A DNA stretch of 64,000 nt from Azoarcus_F sp036734105 (GTDB lineage: Bacteria; Pseudomonadota; Gammaproteobacteria; Burkholderiales; Rhodocyclaceae): NCBI GenBank assembly GCA_036734105.1, contig DAIMZH010000010.1, positions 1-64,000 of the forward strand, in the 5' to 3' direction. The position numbers were made by a program, and so were the translations under genes. A model generated the notes under the pieces. It was not told where the DNA came from. It searched no databases and was given only the letters and a program-made list of their open reading frames with translations. Below, one piece after another: positions 49,942 to 58,903 of the stretch (the first letter of the stretch is position 1; every line of letters starts with the position of its first letter).

Positions 49942-50760
49942 ATGAGTGAACGGATGTCACCTACTGCAGGCACCTTCTGTGCCGTCGACCGTGAGCGTCG
50001 CTTTGGCGGAATGGACCGCTTGTATGGTGCCGGGTCGATCGAACGCCTGAACCAGGCGCATGTGTGTGTGGTTGGTATTGGTGGGGTAGGTTCACCGGCG
50101 GTTGAGGCGCTTGCCCGAAGTGGTGTGGGTAGCCTGACGCTTATCGACCTGGATCACATTGCCGAATCCAATATCAACCGTCAGATCCACGCACTGGAAA
50201 ACACACTTGGTCAGGCCAAGGTTGAGGCCATGCGCGAGCGGATTCTCGCCATCAATCCGCAGGCCAGTGTGGTTTGCATTGACGACTTTCTGACACCGGA
50301 CAACGCAGCACAGCACTTGCGGGGATTTGATGCGGTGATCGATGCCATCGACAACGTGCGCGCCAAGGTGGCCATGGCGGTGGCCTGCCGAGCGGCGCAC
50401 ATTCCGCTGGTCATGGCTGGCAGCGCCGGTGGCAAGCGTGATCCTGCGCGGATTCGTATCGACGATCTGTCGTGCACCGAGCAAGATCCCTTGCTCGCCA
50501 AAGTGCGACGCCTGTTGAGAAGCGAACATGGTTTTCCGCGCGATCCGCGTCGGCGCTTCGGTATCGAGGCAGTGTATTCCCCGGAACCGGTCCGCTATCC
50601 GGTTGTCTGCCACACAGCGCCAACTGCGGCGCCACAAGGTCTGGCATGTGCGGGTTATGGGTCCAGCATGGTTGTCACGGCCAGCGCTGGCTTGTTTGCT
50701 GCCTCGCGCGTGCTGGAATGGTTGCTGGTTGAAGATGAAGCGAGGGCTGATCATGGCTGA
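49942..50760 (+). CDS. tcdA: tRNA threonylcarbamoyladenosine dehydratase
   Basis: TcdA (272 residues) is the E1-like enzyme that cyclises t6A to ct6A in tRNA. The Rossmann ATP motif is CVVGIGGVGSPAVEALARSG, with LIDLDHIAESNINRQIHAL and KVEAMRERILAINP. The family's RIDDLSCTEQDPLLAKVRR and GIEAVYSPEPV are present. The N-terminus ERRFGGMDRLYGAGSIERL is standard. It overlaps the next gene (cbiX) by 8 bases. Confidence 0.95.
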   Translation: MSERMSPTAGTFCAVDRERRFGGMDRLYGAGSIERLNQAHVCVVGIGGVGSPAVEALARSGVGSLTLIDLDHIAESNINRQIHALENTLGQAKVEAMRERILAINPQASVVCIDDFLTPDNAAQHLRGFDAVIDAIDNVRAKVAMAVACRAAHIPLVMAGSAGGKRDPARIRIDDLSCTEQDPLLAKVRRLLRSEHGFPRDPRRRFGIEAVYSPEPVRYPVVCHTAPTAAPQGLACAGYGSSMVVTASAGLFAASRVLEWLLVEDEARADHG

Positions 50761-51136
50761 AGGGGGCAAGGCGATTATTCTGTTTGGACATGGCGCGCGC
50801 TCGCCAGAGTGGGCACGTCCCATGGAAGGTGTGCGAGATAGACTGCTTGAGGGGCGTGCAGCAGGCGCGGTGCAACTGGCCTTTCTAGAGTTCATGAGTC
50901 CGACACTGGCCGAGGCCCTGGATGAGCTCGCAGACAAGGGCTTTACGCGCATCGACGTGGTGCCGGTGTTTCTGGCTCAGGGGGGGCACGTCAAGCGTGA
51001 TGTCCCGGAATTGATCGAAGGGGCCAGGCTTCGTCATGCCGGAGTGGACATCCGTCTTGCGCCCGCCGTGGGTGAATCCGAACAAGTCATGGCGGCTATT
51101 GCGGGCTACGCCGATACCGTGTCCTGTAGCGATTGA
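50753..51136 (+). CDS. CbiX/SirB-family chelatase
   Basis: This 127-residue single-domain protein contains AIILFGHGARSPEWARPMEG, with the metal-binding His, and VQLAFLEFMSPTLAEALDEL. VVPVFLAQGGHVKRDVPELI holds the second conserved His. It should insert Co2+ or Fe2+ into sirohydrochlorin (cobalamin or sirohaem synthesis). At half the size of CbiK it is the small CbiX type and would work as a homodimer. The start follows GAGGG by 6 bases and lies inside the tcdA end. Confidence 0.9.
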   Translation: MAEGGKAIILFGHGARSPEWARPMEGVRDRLLEGRAAGAVQLAFLEFMSPTLAEALDELADKGFTRIDVVPVFLAQGGHVKRDVPELIEGARLRHAGVDIRLAPAVGESEQVMAAIAGYADTVSCSD

Positions 51137-51260
51137 CCGGCAAGGCGTTCGCTGCACTGAATTGCTGTGTTGGGTTTCAGCCACGGATACTGTGAGCCCC
51201 TGCGCCGTGTCGCGTGCTCCTTGATTGATTCGGCTTTTATATCAGAGTATGCTAATACGT

Positions 51261-52301
51261 ATGAAAGCCATCAAATTTCCCCTACCATCGCTGCTGCTGG
51301 CGATTACTCTGAGTGCTGCTGTCGTCTCGGCGGCTGAAGTCCCGGTAACTCAGGTTGATGCACGGCCCATGCCTTTGATCCATGTTGCTGATGCGGTTAT
51401 CGAGGCGACCAGCCAGGTCACCGTGGCGGCCCAGGTGCCTGGGCGAGTGCTTGAAGTCAGCGTGGACGCCGGTGACCGTATTGGCATTGGTGATCTGCTT
51501 GTGCGCATTGATTCCACTGCTGCAGGTCAGGCCGTTGCCGGTGCCGAGGCTGGCGTGGCGCAGGCCGAGGCCAATCTTGCCAACGCACGCGCCGAATATG
51601 AACGTGTGCGCAGCCTGCTTGAAAGGCGCTTTGTCAGCCAGTCGGCGCTGGATTCCGCCCTGCTGGCAGTGCAGGCCGCCGACGCGCAGTTGCGTGCAGC
51701 CCGGGCCAGTCGCGGGCGGGTCAGCACAGAGCTTGGTTACACCAGTATTGCGTCTCCAATAAGCGGAGTGGTTTCGCAGCGTCATGTTGAGGCCGGTGAG
51801 ATGGCCCAGCCTGGTTTGCCATTGGTGAGCATTTTCGACCCCACTGCAATGCGTGCAGTGGCAGATGTGCCGCAGTTTCGTATCGCAGCGCTTGCCGACA
51901 AACCGCTTGTGGCAACAGTTGAGTTGCCGGATATCAGGCAGTGGCTGGATGCGGTGTCGGTGACCGTTCTCCCGGCTGCCGATGCGCGCACGCATACCCG
52001 TCGGGTGCGCGTGGATCTGCCTGTAGGTTTGACTGGTGTCATGCCCGGCATGTTTGCCCGGGTGCACTTCGTCACTGGTGAGGTCATGCGGATTGTCGTT
52101 CCTGCCGGTGCAATTCTGCGCCGGAGCGAAGTCACTGCGGTTTATGTCGCTGACGGTAGCGGCGGTTTCAGCCTCCGCCAGATACGGATGGGTGAGTTGC
52201 AGCCGGATGGCACCGTCGAGGTGCTGGCTGGCCTGACTGGCGGTGAAACCATTGCGCTTGATCCGGTGCGGGCGGGTATTGCCGCACGCCCGGTGCGCTG
52301 A
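51261..52301 (+). CDS. RND efflux periplasmic adaptor (membrane fusion protein)
   Basis: This 346-residue adaptor has a signal peptide (LPSLLLAITLSAAVVSA), the biotinyl-lipoyl domain (VTVAAQVPGRVLEVSVDAGD, RIGIGDLLVRID), an alpha-helical hairpin (SLLERRFVSQSALDSALLAV) and beta-barrel segments (LPVGLTGVMPGMFARVHF). It links an inner-membrane RND pump, encoded next, to an outer-membrane channel that is not in the window. The start at 51261 (MKAIKFPLPS) is chosen by signal-peptide shape; 51249 is possible. It ends 10 bases before the pump gene. Confidence 0.92.
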   Translation: MKAIKFPLPSLLLAITLSAAVVSAAEVPVTQVDARPMPLIHVADAVIEATSQVTVAAQVPGRVLEVSVDAGDRIGIGDLLVRIDSTAAGQAVAGAEAGVAQAEANLANARAEYERVRSLLERRFVSQSALDSALLAVQAADAQLRAARASRGRVSTELGYTSIASPISGVVSQRHVEAGEMAQPGLPLVSIFDPTAMRAVADVPQFRIAALADKPLVATVELPDIRQWLDAVSVTVLPAADARTHTRRVRVDLPVGLTGVMPGMFARVHFVTGEVMRIVVPAGAILRRSEVTAVYVADGSGGFSLRQIRMGELQPDGTVEVLAGLTGGETIALDPVRAGIAARPVR

Positions 52302-52311
52302 GGGCTTGATC

Positions 52312-55300
52312 ATGTCGGCTCGACTAGGCGTTTCAGGGCGCATTGCGGCAGCTTTTCAACGCAACGCGCTCACCCCGTTGATTGCGCTGGTGCTGCTGCT
52401 GGGGGTATTTGCCACGCTGATCACTCCCAAGGAGGAAGAGCCCCAGATTGACGTCACCATGGCCAATGTGCTGGTGCCATTTCCTGGCGCCTCGGCTCGC
52501 GATGTCGACGCTCTGGTGGCGCGACCGGCCGAGCAGGTGTTGTCGCGCATCGCGGGTGTGGAGCATGTCTATTCGGTGTCCCGACCGGGCATGGCGGTGA
52601 TCACAGTGCAGTTTCAGGTCGGTATTCCCAACCAGGATGCGCTGGTCAAGCTCTACGATACGGTGATGTCGCACGCCGACTGGCTGAGCCCGCACATAGG
52701 CGTGGGCCAGCCACTGATCAAACCAAAGGGCATCGACGATGTGCCAATCGTCAGCCTGACCTTCTGGACGAATGACCCCGAGCGGGCCGCCTTCGAGTTG
52801 CAACAAGTGTCGCGCTCGGTGGAACTGGAGATCAAGCGCATTCCCGGCACCCGCGACGTGGTGACCCTGGGTGGCCCTGGTCATGTGGTGCGTGTGCTCA
52901 TCGACAATGAACGCCTCAACGCCCATGAGTTGACCGCCCAGGACATAAGGGCTGCGTTGCAACTGTCCAACGCATCGCAGCCAGCCGGCACGCTCACCGC
53001 CAACAACCGCGAGGTGCTGGTGCAAACCGGCACTTATCTGGAATCAGCCGAGGACGTGCGAAACCTGGTGGTTGGCGTGACTCAAAACCGTCCGGTATTT
53101 CTGCGAGATGTGGCAACAGTGGAGGATGGCCCGGACCAGCCGGGCAGGGCGGTATGGTTTGGCACCGGTCCTGCGGCGGCGCAGGCCGGTATCTCTGCTC
53201 AGGGTGAGTTTCCGGCAGTGACCCTGGCGGTCTCCAAGAAGCCAGGTGCCAACGCGGCGGATGTAGCCAGTGCCGTGATTGCCAGAGCCGAGGCCTTGCA
53301 CGGAGTAATCATTCCAGATGGCGTCAATTTCACGGTGACGCGTGACTATGGTGCCACTGCCAGCGACAAGGCCAATACCCTGATTGGCAAACTGGCCTTT
53401 GCGACCGCCGCCGTGGTGTTGCTGGTGCTCTTTGCGTTGGGTCGGCGCGAGGCGCTGATTGTTGGCGTGGCAGTTACCCTGACCTTGACTGCAACCTTGT
53501 TTGCCTCCTGGGCCTGGGGCTTCACCCTCAACCGTGTGAGCCTGTTTGCGCTGATCTTCTCGATAGGCATTCTGGTCGATGACGCCATTGTGGTGGTCGA
53601 GAACATCCACCGCTGGAAGACACTGGAGCCGGGCACGCCGCTGTGGCAGCTCATACCAAAGGCGGTGGATGAAGTCGGCAGCCCGACCATTCTGGCCACC
53701 TTCACCGTTATTGCCGCGCTACTGCCCATGGCTTTTGTCAGCGGCCTGATGGGGCCTTACATGAGTCCCATTCCGATCAACGCCTCCATGGGCATGTTCC
53801 TGTCGCTGGCGATTGCCTTCGTGATCACGCCGTGGCTGGCGCTCAAGCTGCTTGGCGGCAAATCGCATGCCGTGCACGCTGATGGTGAAGCGCACCAGGA
53901 AGACCGAATGACCCGTCGGCTGGATAGCTTTTTCCGGCGCATCATGACGCCAATGATCGACCCTGTGCGGGGTGCCCGGGCACGATTCGTGTTGTGGTTG
54001 GGCGTGCTGGCATTGATCGCCGCTTCGGTAGCCCTGCCGGTGATGCAGGCCGTCGTGCTCAAGATGTTGCCGTTTGACAACAAGAGCGAGTTTCAGGTGG
54101 TATTGGACATGCCGGTGGGCACGCCGGTTGAGGAAACCACCCGGGTGCTGCGAGAGATCGGTGCTTATCTGTCCGGCGTCGAAGAGGTTACCGACTGGCA
54201 GGCTTATGCAGGCACCGCCAGCCCGATCAATTTCAATGGTCTGGTGCGTCAGTATTACCTGCGCACAGCGCCCGAGATGGGTGACATCCAGGTCAATCTG
54301 GTCGACAAGTCGCTGCGCCAGCGCAAGAGCCACGAAATAGCGGTTTCTGTGCGTGACACGGTGATTGACATTGCACGGGCCAGCGGTGGCAACGCCAAGG
54401 TGGTAGAGGTGCCGCCTGGGCCACCGGTGATGTCGCCCATCGAAGCCGAAATCTACGGTCCCGACTATGCAGGACAGATCGAGGTTGCCGCCCGCGTGCG
54501 TGCCGCCTTTGCGGCCACGCCGGACATCGTCGGCATTGACGACTCGGTGGACGAGGTCGCCCCCAAGTTTGTCCTCAAGGTTGATCAGGCCAAGGCCGCC
54601 AGGCTTGGCGTGGCTCAGGCCGATGTGGTGGAAGTGGTGCGCATGGGTCTGTCGGGTGAGGATGTCACGCCGATTTTTGGCGGTGACAACAAGTACGAAA
54701 TTCCGGTGCGGGTGCAGTTGCCGCCAGAGCGTCAGTCGCGGGTGGATAATCTGCTTGCGATGAAAGTGCGCGCCCGCGACGGCGAGCTGGTGTCGGTCTC
54801 CGAACTGGTCGAAGTGCGCGAGACTGTGCGCGAGCAGGTGATCTACCGCAAGGATTTGTTGCCGGTGGTGTATGTCACTGCCGACATGGGCGGGCGACTG
54901 GATTCGCCGCTGTATGGCATGTTCGATATCCGCTCTAGGCTTGCCGATCTGTCGCTTGAAGGGCCGGGCCTGGGCGGCACCTTGCGTGAGTGGTTCATCA
55001 GCCAACCGGATGACCCCTATGACGGCTACCACCTGAAGTGGGACGGCGAATGGCAAGTCACCTACGAGACCTTCCGCGACATGGGTGCCGCCTACGCGGT
55101 AGGCCTGGTGCTGATCTACCTGCTGGTGGTCGCGCAGTTCCGCAGCTATCTGGTGCCGCTCATCATCATGGCGCCGATTCCGCTGACCATCATTGGCGTC
55201 ATGCCAGGGCATGCGGCGTTCGGCGCGCAGTTCACCGCCACCTCGATGATTGGCATGATCGCGCTGGCAGGCATCATCGTGCGCAATTCCATCCTGCTGG

Positions 55301-55575
55301 TCGACTTCATCAACCAGCAGGTGCGCGAAGGCGTGGAGCTTGGTGAGGCGGTGATCCGCTCGGCCGCGGTGCGTGCCAAACCCATAGGCCTGACCGCGCT
55401 GGCCGCCATGATAGGCGCCATCTTCATCCTGGATGATCCGATCTTCAACGGGCTGGCCTTGAGCATGATCTTTGGTGTGTTCATCTCCACCGTGCTGACC
55501 CTGGTGGTGATTCCGGTGTTGTACTTTGCGGCGATGAGAAATCGCCTTGACCAGATCAGGGAGGAAGCAACATGA
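52312..55575 (+). CDS. RND-family efflux permease
   Basis: This 1087-residue AcrB/CusA-superfamily pump has N-terminal helix 1 (LTPLIALVLLLGVFATLITP), two large periplasmic loops and twelve helices. The helix 4 motif with paired Asp, ILVDDAIVVVENIHRW, marks proton coupling. FAALIFSIG-like LFALIFSIGILVDD and PIPLTIIGVMPGHAAFG are conserved. It belongs to the group with TPKEEEPQIDVTMANVLVPF after helix 1. The ATG at 52312 has GAGGG upstream. Substrate unknown; the pair may export metals or organic compounds. Confidence 0.94.
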   Translation: MSARLGVSGRIAAAFQRNALTPLIALVLLLGVFATLITPKEEEPQIDVTMANVLVPFPGASARDVDALVARPAEQVLSRIAGVEHVYSVSRPGMAVITVQFQVGIPNQDALVKLYDTVMSHADWLSPHIGVGQPLIKPKGIDDVPIVSLTFWTNDPERAAFELQQVSRSVELEIKRIPGTRDVVTLGGPGHVVRVLIDNERLNAHELTAQDIRAALQLSNASQPAGTLTANNREVLVQTGTYLESAEDVRNLVVGVTQNRPVFLRDVATVEDGPDQPGRAVWFGTGPAAAQAGISAQGEFPAVTLAVSKKPGANAADVASAVIARAEALHGVIIPDGVNFTVTRDYGATASDKANTLIGKLAFATAAVVLLVLFALGRREALIVGVAVTLTLTATLFASWAWGFTLNRVSLFALIFSIGILVDDAIVVVENIHRWKTLEPGTPLWQLIPKAVDEVGSPTILATFTVIAALLPMAFVSGLMGPYMSPIPINASMGMFLSLAIAFVITPWLALKLLGGKSHAVHADGEAHQEDRMTRRLDSFFRRIMTPMIDPVRGARARFVLWLGVLALIAASVALPVMQAVVLKMLPFDNKSEFQVVLDMPVGTPVEETTRVLREIGAYLSGVEEVTDWQAYAGTASPINFNGLVRQYYLRTAPEMGDIQVNLVDKSLRQRKSHEIAVSVRDTVIDIARASGGNAKVVEVPPGPPVMSPIEAEIYGPDYAGQIEVAARVRAAFAATPDIVGIDDSVDEVAPKFVLKVDQAKAARLGVAQADVVEVVRMGLSGEDVTPIFGGDNKYEIPVRVQLPPERQSRVDNLLAMKVRARDGELVSVSELVEVRETVREQVIYRKDLLPVVYVTADMGGRLDSPLYGMFDIRSRLADLSLEGPGLGGTLREWFISQPDDPYDGYHLKWDGEWQVTYETFRDMGAAYAVGLVLIYLLVVAQFRSYLVPLIIMAPIPLTIIGVMPGHAAFGAQFTATSMIGMIALAGIIVRNSILLVDFINQQVREGVELGEAVIRSAAVRAKPIGLTALAAMIGAIFILDDPIFNGLALSMIFGVFISTVLTLVVIPVLYFAAMRNRLDQIREEAT

Positions 55576-55790
55576 CGCTGACCGTCAACCAGTTTGTCCG
55601 CATCTTTGCCGGTGCTTTTGTGATGATCTCGCTCGCGCTGGGGGTAGAGGCTTCACCGCTTTTCATCAGCAAGCACTTTTTGTGGTTCACAGCCTTTGTC
55701 GGCTTCAATCTGTTTCAAAGTGGCTTTACTGGCCTGTGTCCGCTGGAGAACATCCTGCGCAAGCTGGGCGTAAAGGATGCCCGCGGCTGA
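55572..55790 (+). CDS. DUF2892/YgaP-type inner-membrane protein
   Basis: This 72-residue protein has two predicted membrane helices (FVRIFAGAFVMISLALGVEA and FLWFTAFVGFNLFQSGFTG), ending in LCPLENILRKLGVKD. The pattern N-x-x-Q-S-x-x-T-x-x-C-P is the DUF2892 signature seen in the membrane part of YgaP-type rhodanese proteins. The start overlaps the RND permease stop by 4 bases, so it is coupled to efflux. A decayed relative lies at 62818-62993. Confidence 0.9.
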   Translation: MTLTVNQFVRIFAGAFVMISLALGVEASPLFISKHFLWFTAFVGFNLFQSGFTGLCPLENILRKLGVKDARG

Positions 55791-56065
55791 TTGCCACTTT
55801 CGGCTTTGACGCAGTTGCCGCGAGCTTAAACCGAATTGCTCAAGAGTAGAGATGGCGGGTTGGCTCGCCAGGCTGGTTAGGGCTGCGCATTTCCATCCGC
55901 GACAAACCTAATAATCCACTACGACAGAGCATCATCGTTGCGTGGGTTTTTCCTGTTTTGTTGGGAAGCGTTAAACCGCAACGCACTCACTTTGGCATGG
56001 CGTTTACACGAGGGGTATGATTGCGATCATGCGTGGCGGACTGGTCATGCAAGCAGGAGAAAAAT
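55791..56065. other. Gene-free stretch after the RND operon
   Basis: About 275 bases with no open frame that looks coding. I see no strong hairpin with a T-tract and no tRNA. The region ends with AGGAG at 56055-56059, the ribosome-binding site of the next gene. Confidence 0.5.
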
Positions 56066-56605
56066 GTGTCAGACGTTTTCGAGTTAGAGTCGCGCGATCC
56101 CATCAGTTTTCGTCAGGAAACGCGCAAGAGCACTTTTATTTTGATTGTCATCTTTGCGGTTCTGGCAATGGGCATTTCAACCCTGAGCGTGTCCTACTTC
56201 GGTGAACCGGGCGGTAATAATTTTGTTTGGAATGCAGGCGGAGTGTTCGTTGGCTTCGTGCTGACAACGGTTCTGTTTAAAATGGTGCTTTGGCATCACC
56301 CGATCATGAGTGCTTCGGTGTATGGCTGGAAGCTCAAGCGTTGCCTGATGCAGGTAACCAATGTCATGCACCATGTCGAAGCGGGTGTTGAACAAGGAAA
56401 TCCTGATGCCATCAGGTTGCTGCGTTTTTATCATCTAGGTCTGATGCAGATGCATAGCCTTGAAGGTAACGATGGGGGTGTCGGTGAGTTGCAAAGACCT
56501 GCACAAGCACTGTTGGAAAAAATGGAAGCGCTGGACCTTGATCCAGAGCAAACACGGTTTTCTTCTGCTTGGATAGACACGGTCAAAAATCGGCATGGCG
56601 ACTGA
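56066..56605 (+). CDS. DUF3087 family membrane protein
   Basis: This 179-residue protein opens (after GTG start) with SDVFELESRDPISFRQETRK and has two helices: FILIVIFAVLAMGISTLSV and FVWNAGGVFVGFVLTTVLF. The soluble C-terminal half (LKRCLMQVTNVMHHVEAGVE, then DAIRLLRFYHLGLMQMHSLE) matches DUF3087 as I recall it. Function unknown. The GTG at 56066 has AGGAG six bases upstream; the frame runs back to 56021 without support. Confidence 0.82.
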   Translation: MSDVFELESRDPISFRQETRKSTFILIVIFAVLAMGISTLSVSYFGEPGGNNFVWNAGGVFVGFVLTTVLFKMVLWHHPIMSASVYGWKLKRCLMQVTNVMHHVEAGVEQGNPDAIRLLRFYHLGLMQMHSLEGNDGGVGELQRPAQALLEKMEALDLDPEQTRFSSAWIDTVKNRHGD

Positions 56606-56683
56606 GGCGACTCATGTCTGAGTGTCTGGCGCTTCTTTCGTGGCAGTGCTGCAGGGTTTGTATGGCAGATTGAAGGGCCACGC

Positions 56684-56711
56684 AGCCCCCGGAGTCAAGC
56701 CGCCGGGGGCT
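56684..56711. terminator. Strong hairpin between convergent genes
   Basis: AGCCCCCGG (56684-56692) pairs perfectly with CCGGGGGCT (56703-56711) around a 10-base loop. It lies between the ends of the DUF3087 gene (plus) and the DUF2789 gene (minus). There is no T-tract on either side, so it is at most an atypical bidirectional terminator. Confidence 0.5.
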
Positions 56712-56718
56712 ACGCTGC

Positions 56719-56949
56719 TTACCTTAGTGAGGCGTCGAGCTGGTCCACCAGCTCCGCCCAGTCTGCATCACGCAGGAGCTCTTCACGGATGAAGTTCGCC
56801 TGTCCGGCATTCCAGAAGTCTGCATCGGCAAGCTCGACTTCAGGCGCAAGCGGGCGATTGCTTTCGATGAAGCTCTTGATGGCTTCGGGTTCGCTTGGCA
56901 GCCCGAGCTGCTCGAACAGATCCGTGAAGACGTGTACTGGTGTTTGCAT
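56719..56949 (-). CDS. DUF2789 family protein
   Basis: This 76-residue acidic protein begins MQTPVHVFTDLFEQLGLPSE and contains AIKSFIESNRPLAPEVELAD and FIREELLRDADWAELVDQLD. These are the conserved features of DUF2789, small helical proteins of unknown function. The ATG at 56949 is preceded by GGAGG with 5-6 bases spacing, better than the in-frame GTG at 56955. It appears monocistronic. Confidence 0.85.
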   Translation of the reverse strand: MQTPVHVFTDLFEQLGLPSEPEAIKSFIESNRPLAPEVELADADFWNAGQANFIREELLRDADWAELVDQLDASLR

Positions 56950-57312
56950 GGCCACCTCCGAAAAAAATCATTAACAGCGGCCTCTGACGTATCCGCCCTT
57001 GGACCGCAAGCAGTCGTCACGAACCAGCTTTGGATACTAAGGCCGCAGACACCGCGCATAAGGGTGCACCGTGTCTGCATGTTTTCAGCTTAGATCACCT
57101 TGGCGTTGATGACCACACCGGATGTTGCTTGAGTTGCATGTCGCGAACATTGCCATCAGCAGCCACCGGTAGATTCGCTGATCCAGCTAATGGTGCTGGT
57201 TGCAAACCGCCGACTGCGATGTCTGAGCAAACAGTGCCCTATTTAAAACAAGGGAACATGGTTGTAGCCAGCTCCTCTGCGCCCACTCGTGCTTCATGAC
57301 CTTCCTGCCCGG
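56950..57312. other. Gene-free stretch
   Basis: About 360 bases without a convincing gene. The only frames are short and lack family features or ribosome-binding sites. It would hold the promoter of the DUF2789 gene and the 3' flank of the hypothetical gene at 57313-57627. Confidence 0.45.
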
Positions 57313-57627
57313 TCAAAATGCCTGACCTGCGCTTTGCCCCGTTGTACTGGTCGGCATGCTCTCAGTTTCCATGAAAACAGAGATGCCGACCAGACCCTCG
57401 TTATCCACTGGATCGGTTTCGTTCAAGCAACCGTCTTCCAGCGTGCAAATCTGCAAGAAAACTCCCGAGGTCGGGCAATTCAGGTAGTTCATAGGTGGAC
57501 CCGACTCGAACATCGTCCATCCTGACAGCATTTCCGCATGCCATTTTGCGAGCTGTGGAATGTCATCTCCGGATGCACTGGTGCGCCGTACAGTCTGACA
57601 TCGCTTGAAGCCGCTGCTGAGATGCAT
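57313..57627 (-). CDS. Hypothetical small protein (uncertain)
   Basis: This 104-residue frame has a protein-like composition in its middle: DDIPQLAKWHAEMLSGWTMF, then GPPMNYLNCPTSGVFLQICT and VDNEGLVGISVFMETES. I recognise no family. There is no clear ribosome-binding site for the first ATG, and it is lower in GC than the neighbours. It may be a real orphan or the remnant of one. It lies 40 bases upstream of the OmpA-family gene's stop, on the same strand. Confidence 0.4.
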   Translation of the reverse strand: MHLSSGFKRCQTVRRTSASGDDIPQLAKWHAEMLSGWTMFESGPPMNYLNCPTSGVFLQICTLEDGCLNETDPVDNEGLVGISVFMETESMPTSTTGQSAGQAF

Positions 57628-57667
57628 GGCTTACCGCTCATCCCGATTGTTCCGGAAAGGTGCCAGC

Positions 57668-58486
57668 TCACTGTGCGATGACGATCTCGACGCGACGGTT
57701 CATCTGACGGCCGGTGGCGTTGTCGTTGCTGGCGATCGGATTGCCTTCACCGAACCCCTGCGTGCGCAGTTGCTCCGCAGGTATGCCCATTCGCGTCAGC
57801 GCCGTCATCACTGCCTGGGCACGCCGCTCCGAAAGCAACTGGTTGAAATTGGCATTGCCGACGCTGTCGGTGTGGCCCTCGATTGATACGGCGCGTTCGG
57901 GGTTGCGCGTAAGAAATTCGGCGAGCTTCGAGATATCGCTTGTGCTGGCGGGCAGGAGCTGTGACTGTCCGGTCCTGAACAGAACGCCGCCCAAGGTCAC
58001 CACCATGCCGCGCGGCGTCTCCTTGGCATTCAGTTCCCGGAGCTCCGCTTCAAGACTGGTGATCCGCGCATCACCACGTTGCAAGTCCTGTCGCGACTGG
58101 GCGAGCTGGCGCTGCGCGGTGTCGGCTTCCATGGTGCGCATGTCCAGGCGCAAGCGGTCGCGCTCGGATGCCGCGCCAGTGGTGATGGCCTGGGATGCAC
58201 GGCTTGAAGCTGTTTCCTGCGCAATCACGACTCGCTGGCTGGTCATGTAGGAGAGGTGGTCGACGGTGCTGGTGGGGCTGCGTTCCCTCAGCGCCAGTTC
58301 TGCCTCTCGCAGCGACTCGCCCGCGCTGTTCAGTTCGTCGGGTGCCAGCGCATTGATTTGTGGGTCCGCCTGTGCCGAAACGTAGCGGTTGCGGGCTTGG
58401 TCAAGCGCGCTGTTGCGATCGGGAACAGAGCTGCAGGCGGCCAGCACGGCGGTGAGTGAGGACACGACGAGGATGCGGGTTTTCAT
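57668..58486 (-). CDS. OmpA-family lipoprotein with DUF4398-like N-terminal region
   Basis: This 272-residue protein has a lipobox (LTAVLAACSSV). Residues about 20-135 are helical with conserved features of DUF4398 (RNRYVSAQADPQINALAPDE, LREAELALRERSPT). The C-terminal domain is OmpA-type peptidoglycan binding: GGVLFRTGQSQLLPAST, then VSIEGHTDSVGNANFNQLLS and RRAQAVMTALTRMGI. It would tether the outer membrane to the wall. The upstream DUF4398 gene lies 21 bases away and is co-transcribed. Confidence 0.92.
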   Translation of the reverse strand: MKTRILVVSSLTAVLAACSSVPDRNSALDQARNRYVSAQADPQINALAPDELNSAGESLREAELALRERSPTSTVDHLSYMTSQRVVIAQETASSRASQAITTGAASERDRLRLDMRTMEADTAQRQLAQSRQDLQRGDARITSLEAELRELNAKETPRGMVVTLGGVLFRTGQSQLLPASTSDISKLAEFLTRNPERAVSIEGHTDSVGNANFNQLLSERRAQAVMTALTRMGIPAEQLRTQGFGEGNPIASNDNATGRQMNRRVEIVIAQ

Positions 58487-58507
58487 TATTCTGGACTCCT
58501 GCTTCGT

Positions 58508-58903
58508 TTAACGGGTGGTCTTGCGATTGATCTCTTCGCGCAATGCGCCAGCGGCATCCTCTGACTCCTGTGCAGATCTGCGGGTGCGCTCCGACTGGGC
58601 GCGTATGACTGCGACCCGTGCATCGATCTCGGCTTGTTCGGCAAGTTGTCCCGCACGTTCGTAGTCTTCGCTTGCCATTGCCTGACGTGCGCTGTTTAGC
58701 TTGGCGATGGCGATCTGCAATTCGCCCGGCGCGTCTTCCCGGGTGTTGGTGGTGCTGGCGGTCTGAACCGCAGCTTCAGCTACTGCCATCCTGGCGACCG
58801 GTGGTGGTGTGCTGGCACAGCCGCCAAGCACCACCAGTGCAGTTGCTGCAAGCGTGAGCCTCAGAGCGGATTTGCGGGTAGGGATCAAGTGCAGGGTGTT
58901 CAT
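58508..58903 (-). CDS. DUF4398 domain lipoprotein
   Basis: This 131-residue protein starts MNTLHLIPTRKSALRLTLAA and has the lipobox ALVVLGGCAST. The helical DUF4398 domain follows: MAVAEAAVQTASTTNTREDA, LQIAIAKLNSARQAMASEDY and RAGQLAEQAEIDARVAVIRA. Function unknown; pairing with an OmpA/DUF4398 protein is common and points to an envelope complex. The ATG at 58903 has AAGGAA upstream; a longer frame to 59104 is not credible. Confidence 0.88.
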   Translation of the reverse strand: MNTLHLIPTRKSALRLTLAATALVVLGGCASTPPPVARMAVAEAAVQTASTTNTREDAPGELQIAIAKLNSARQAMASEDYERAGQLAEQAEIDARVAVIRAQSERTRRSAQESEDAAGALREEINRKTTR

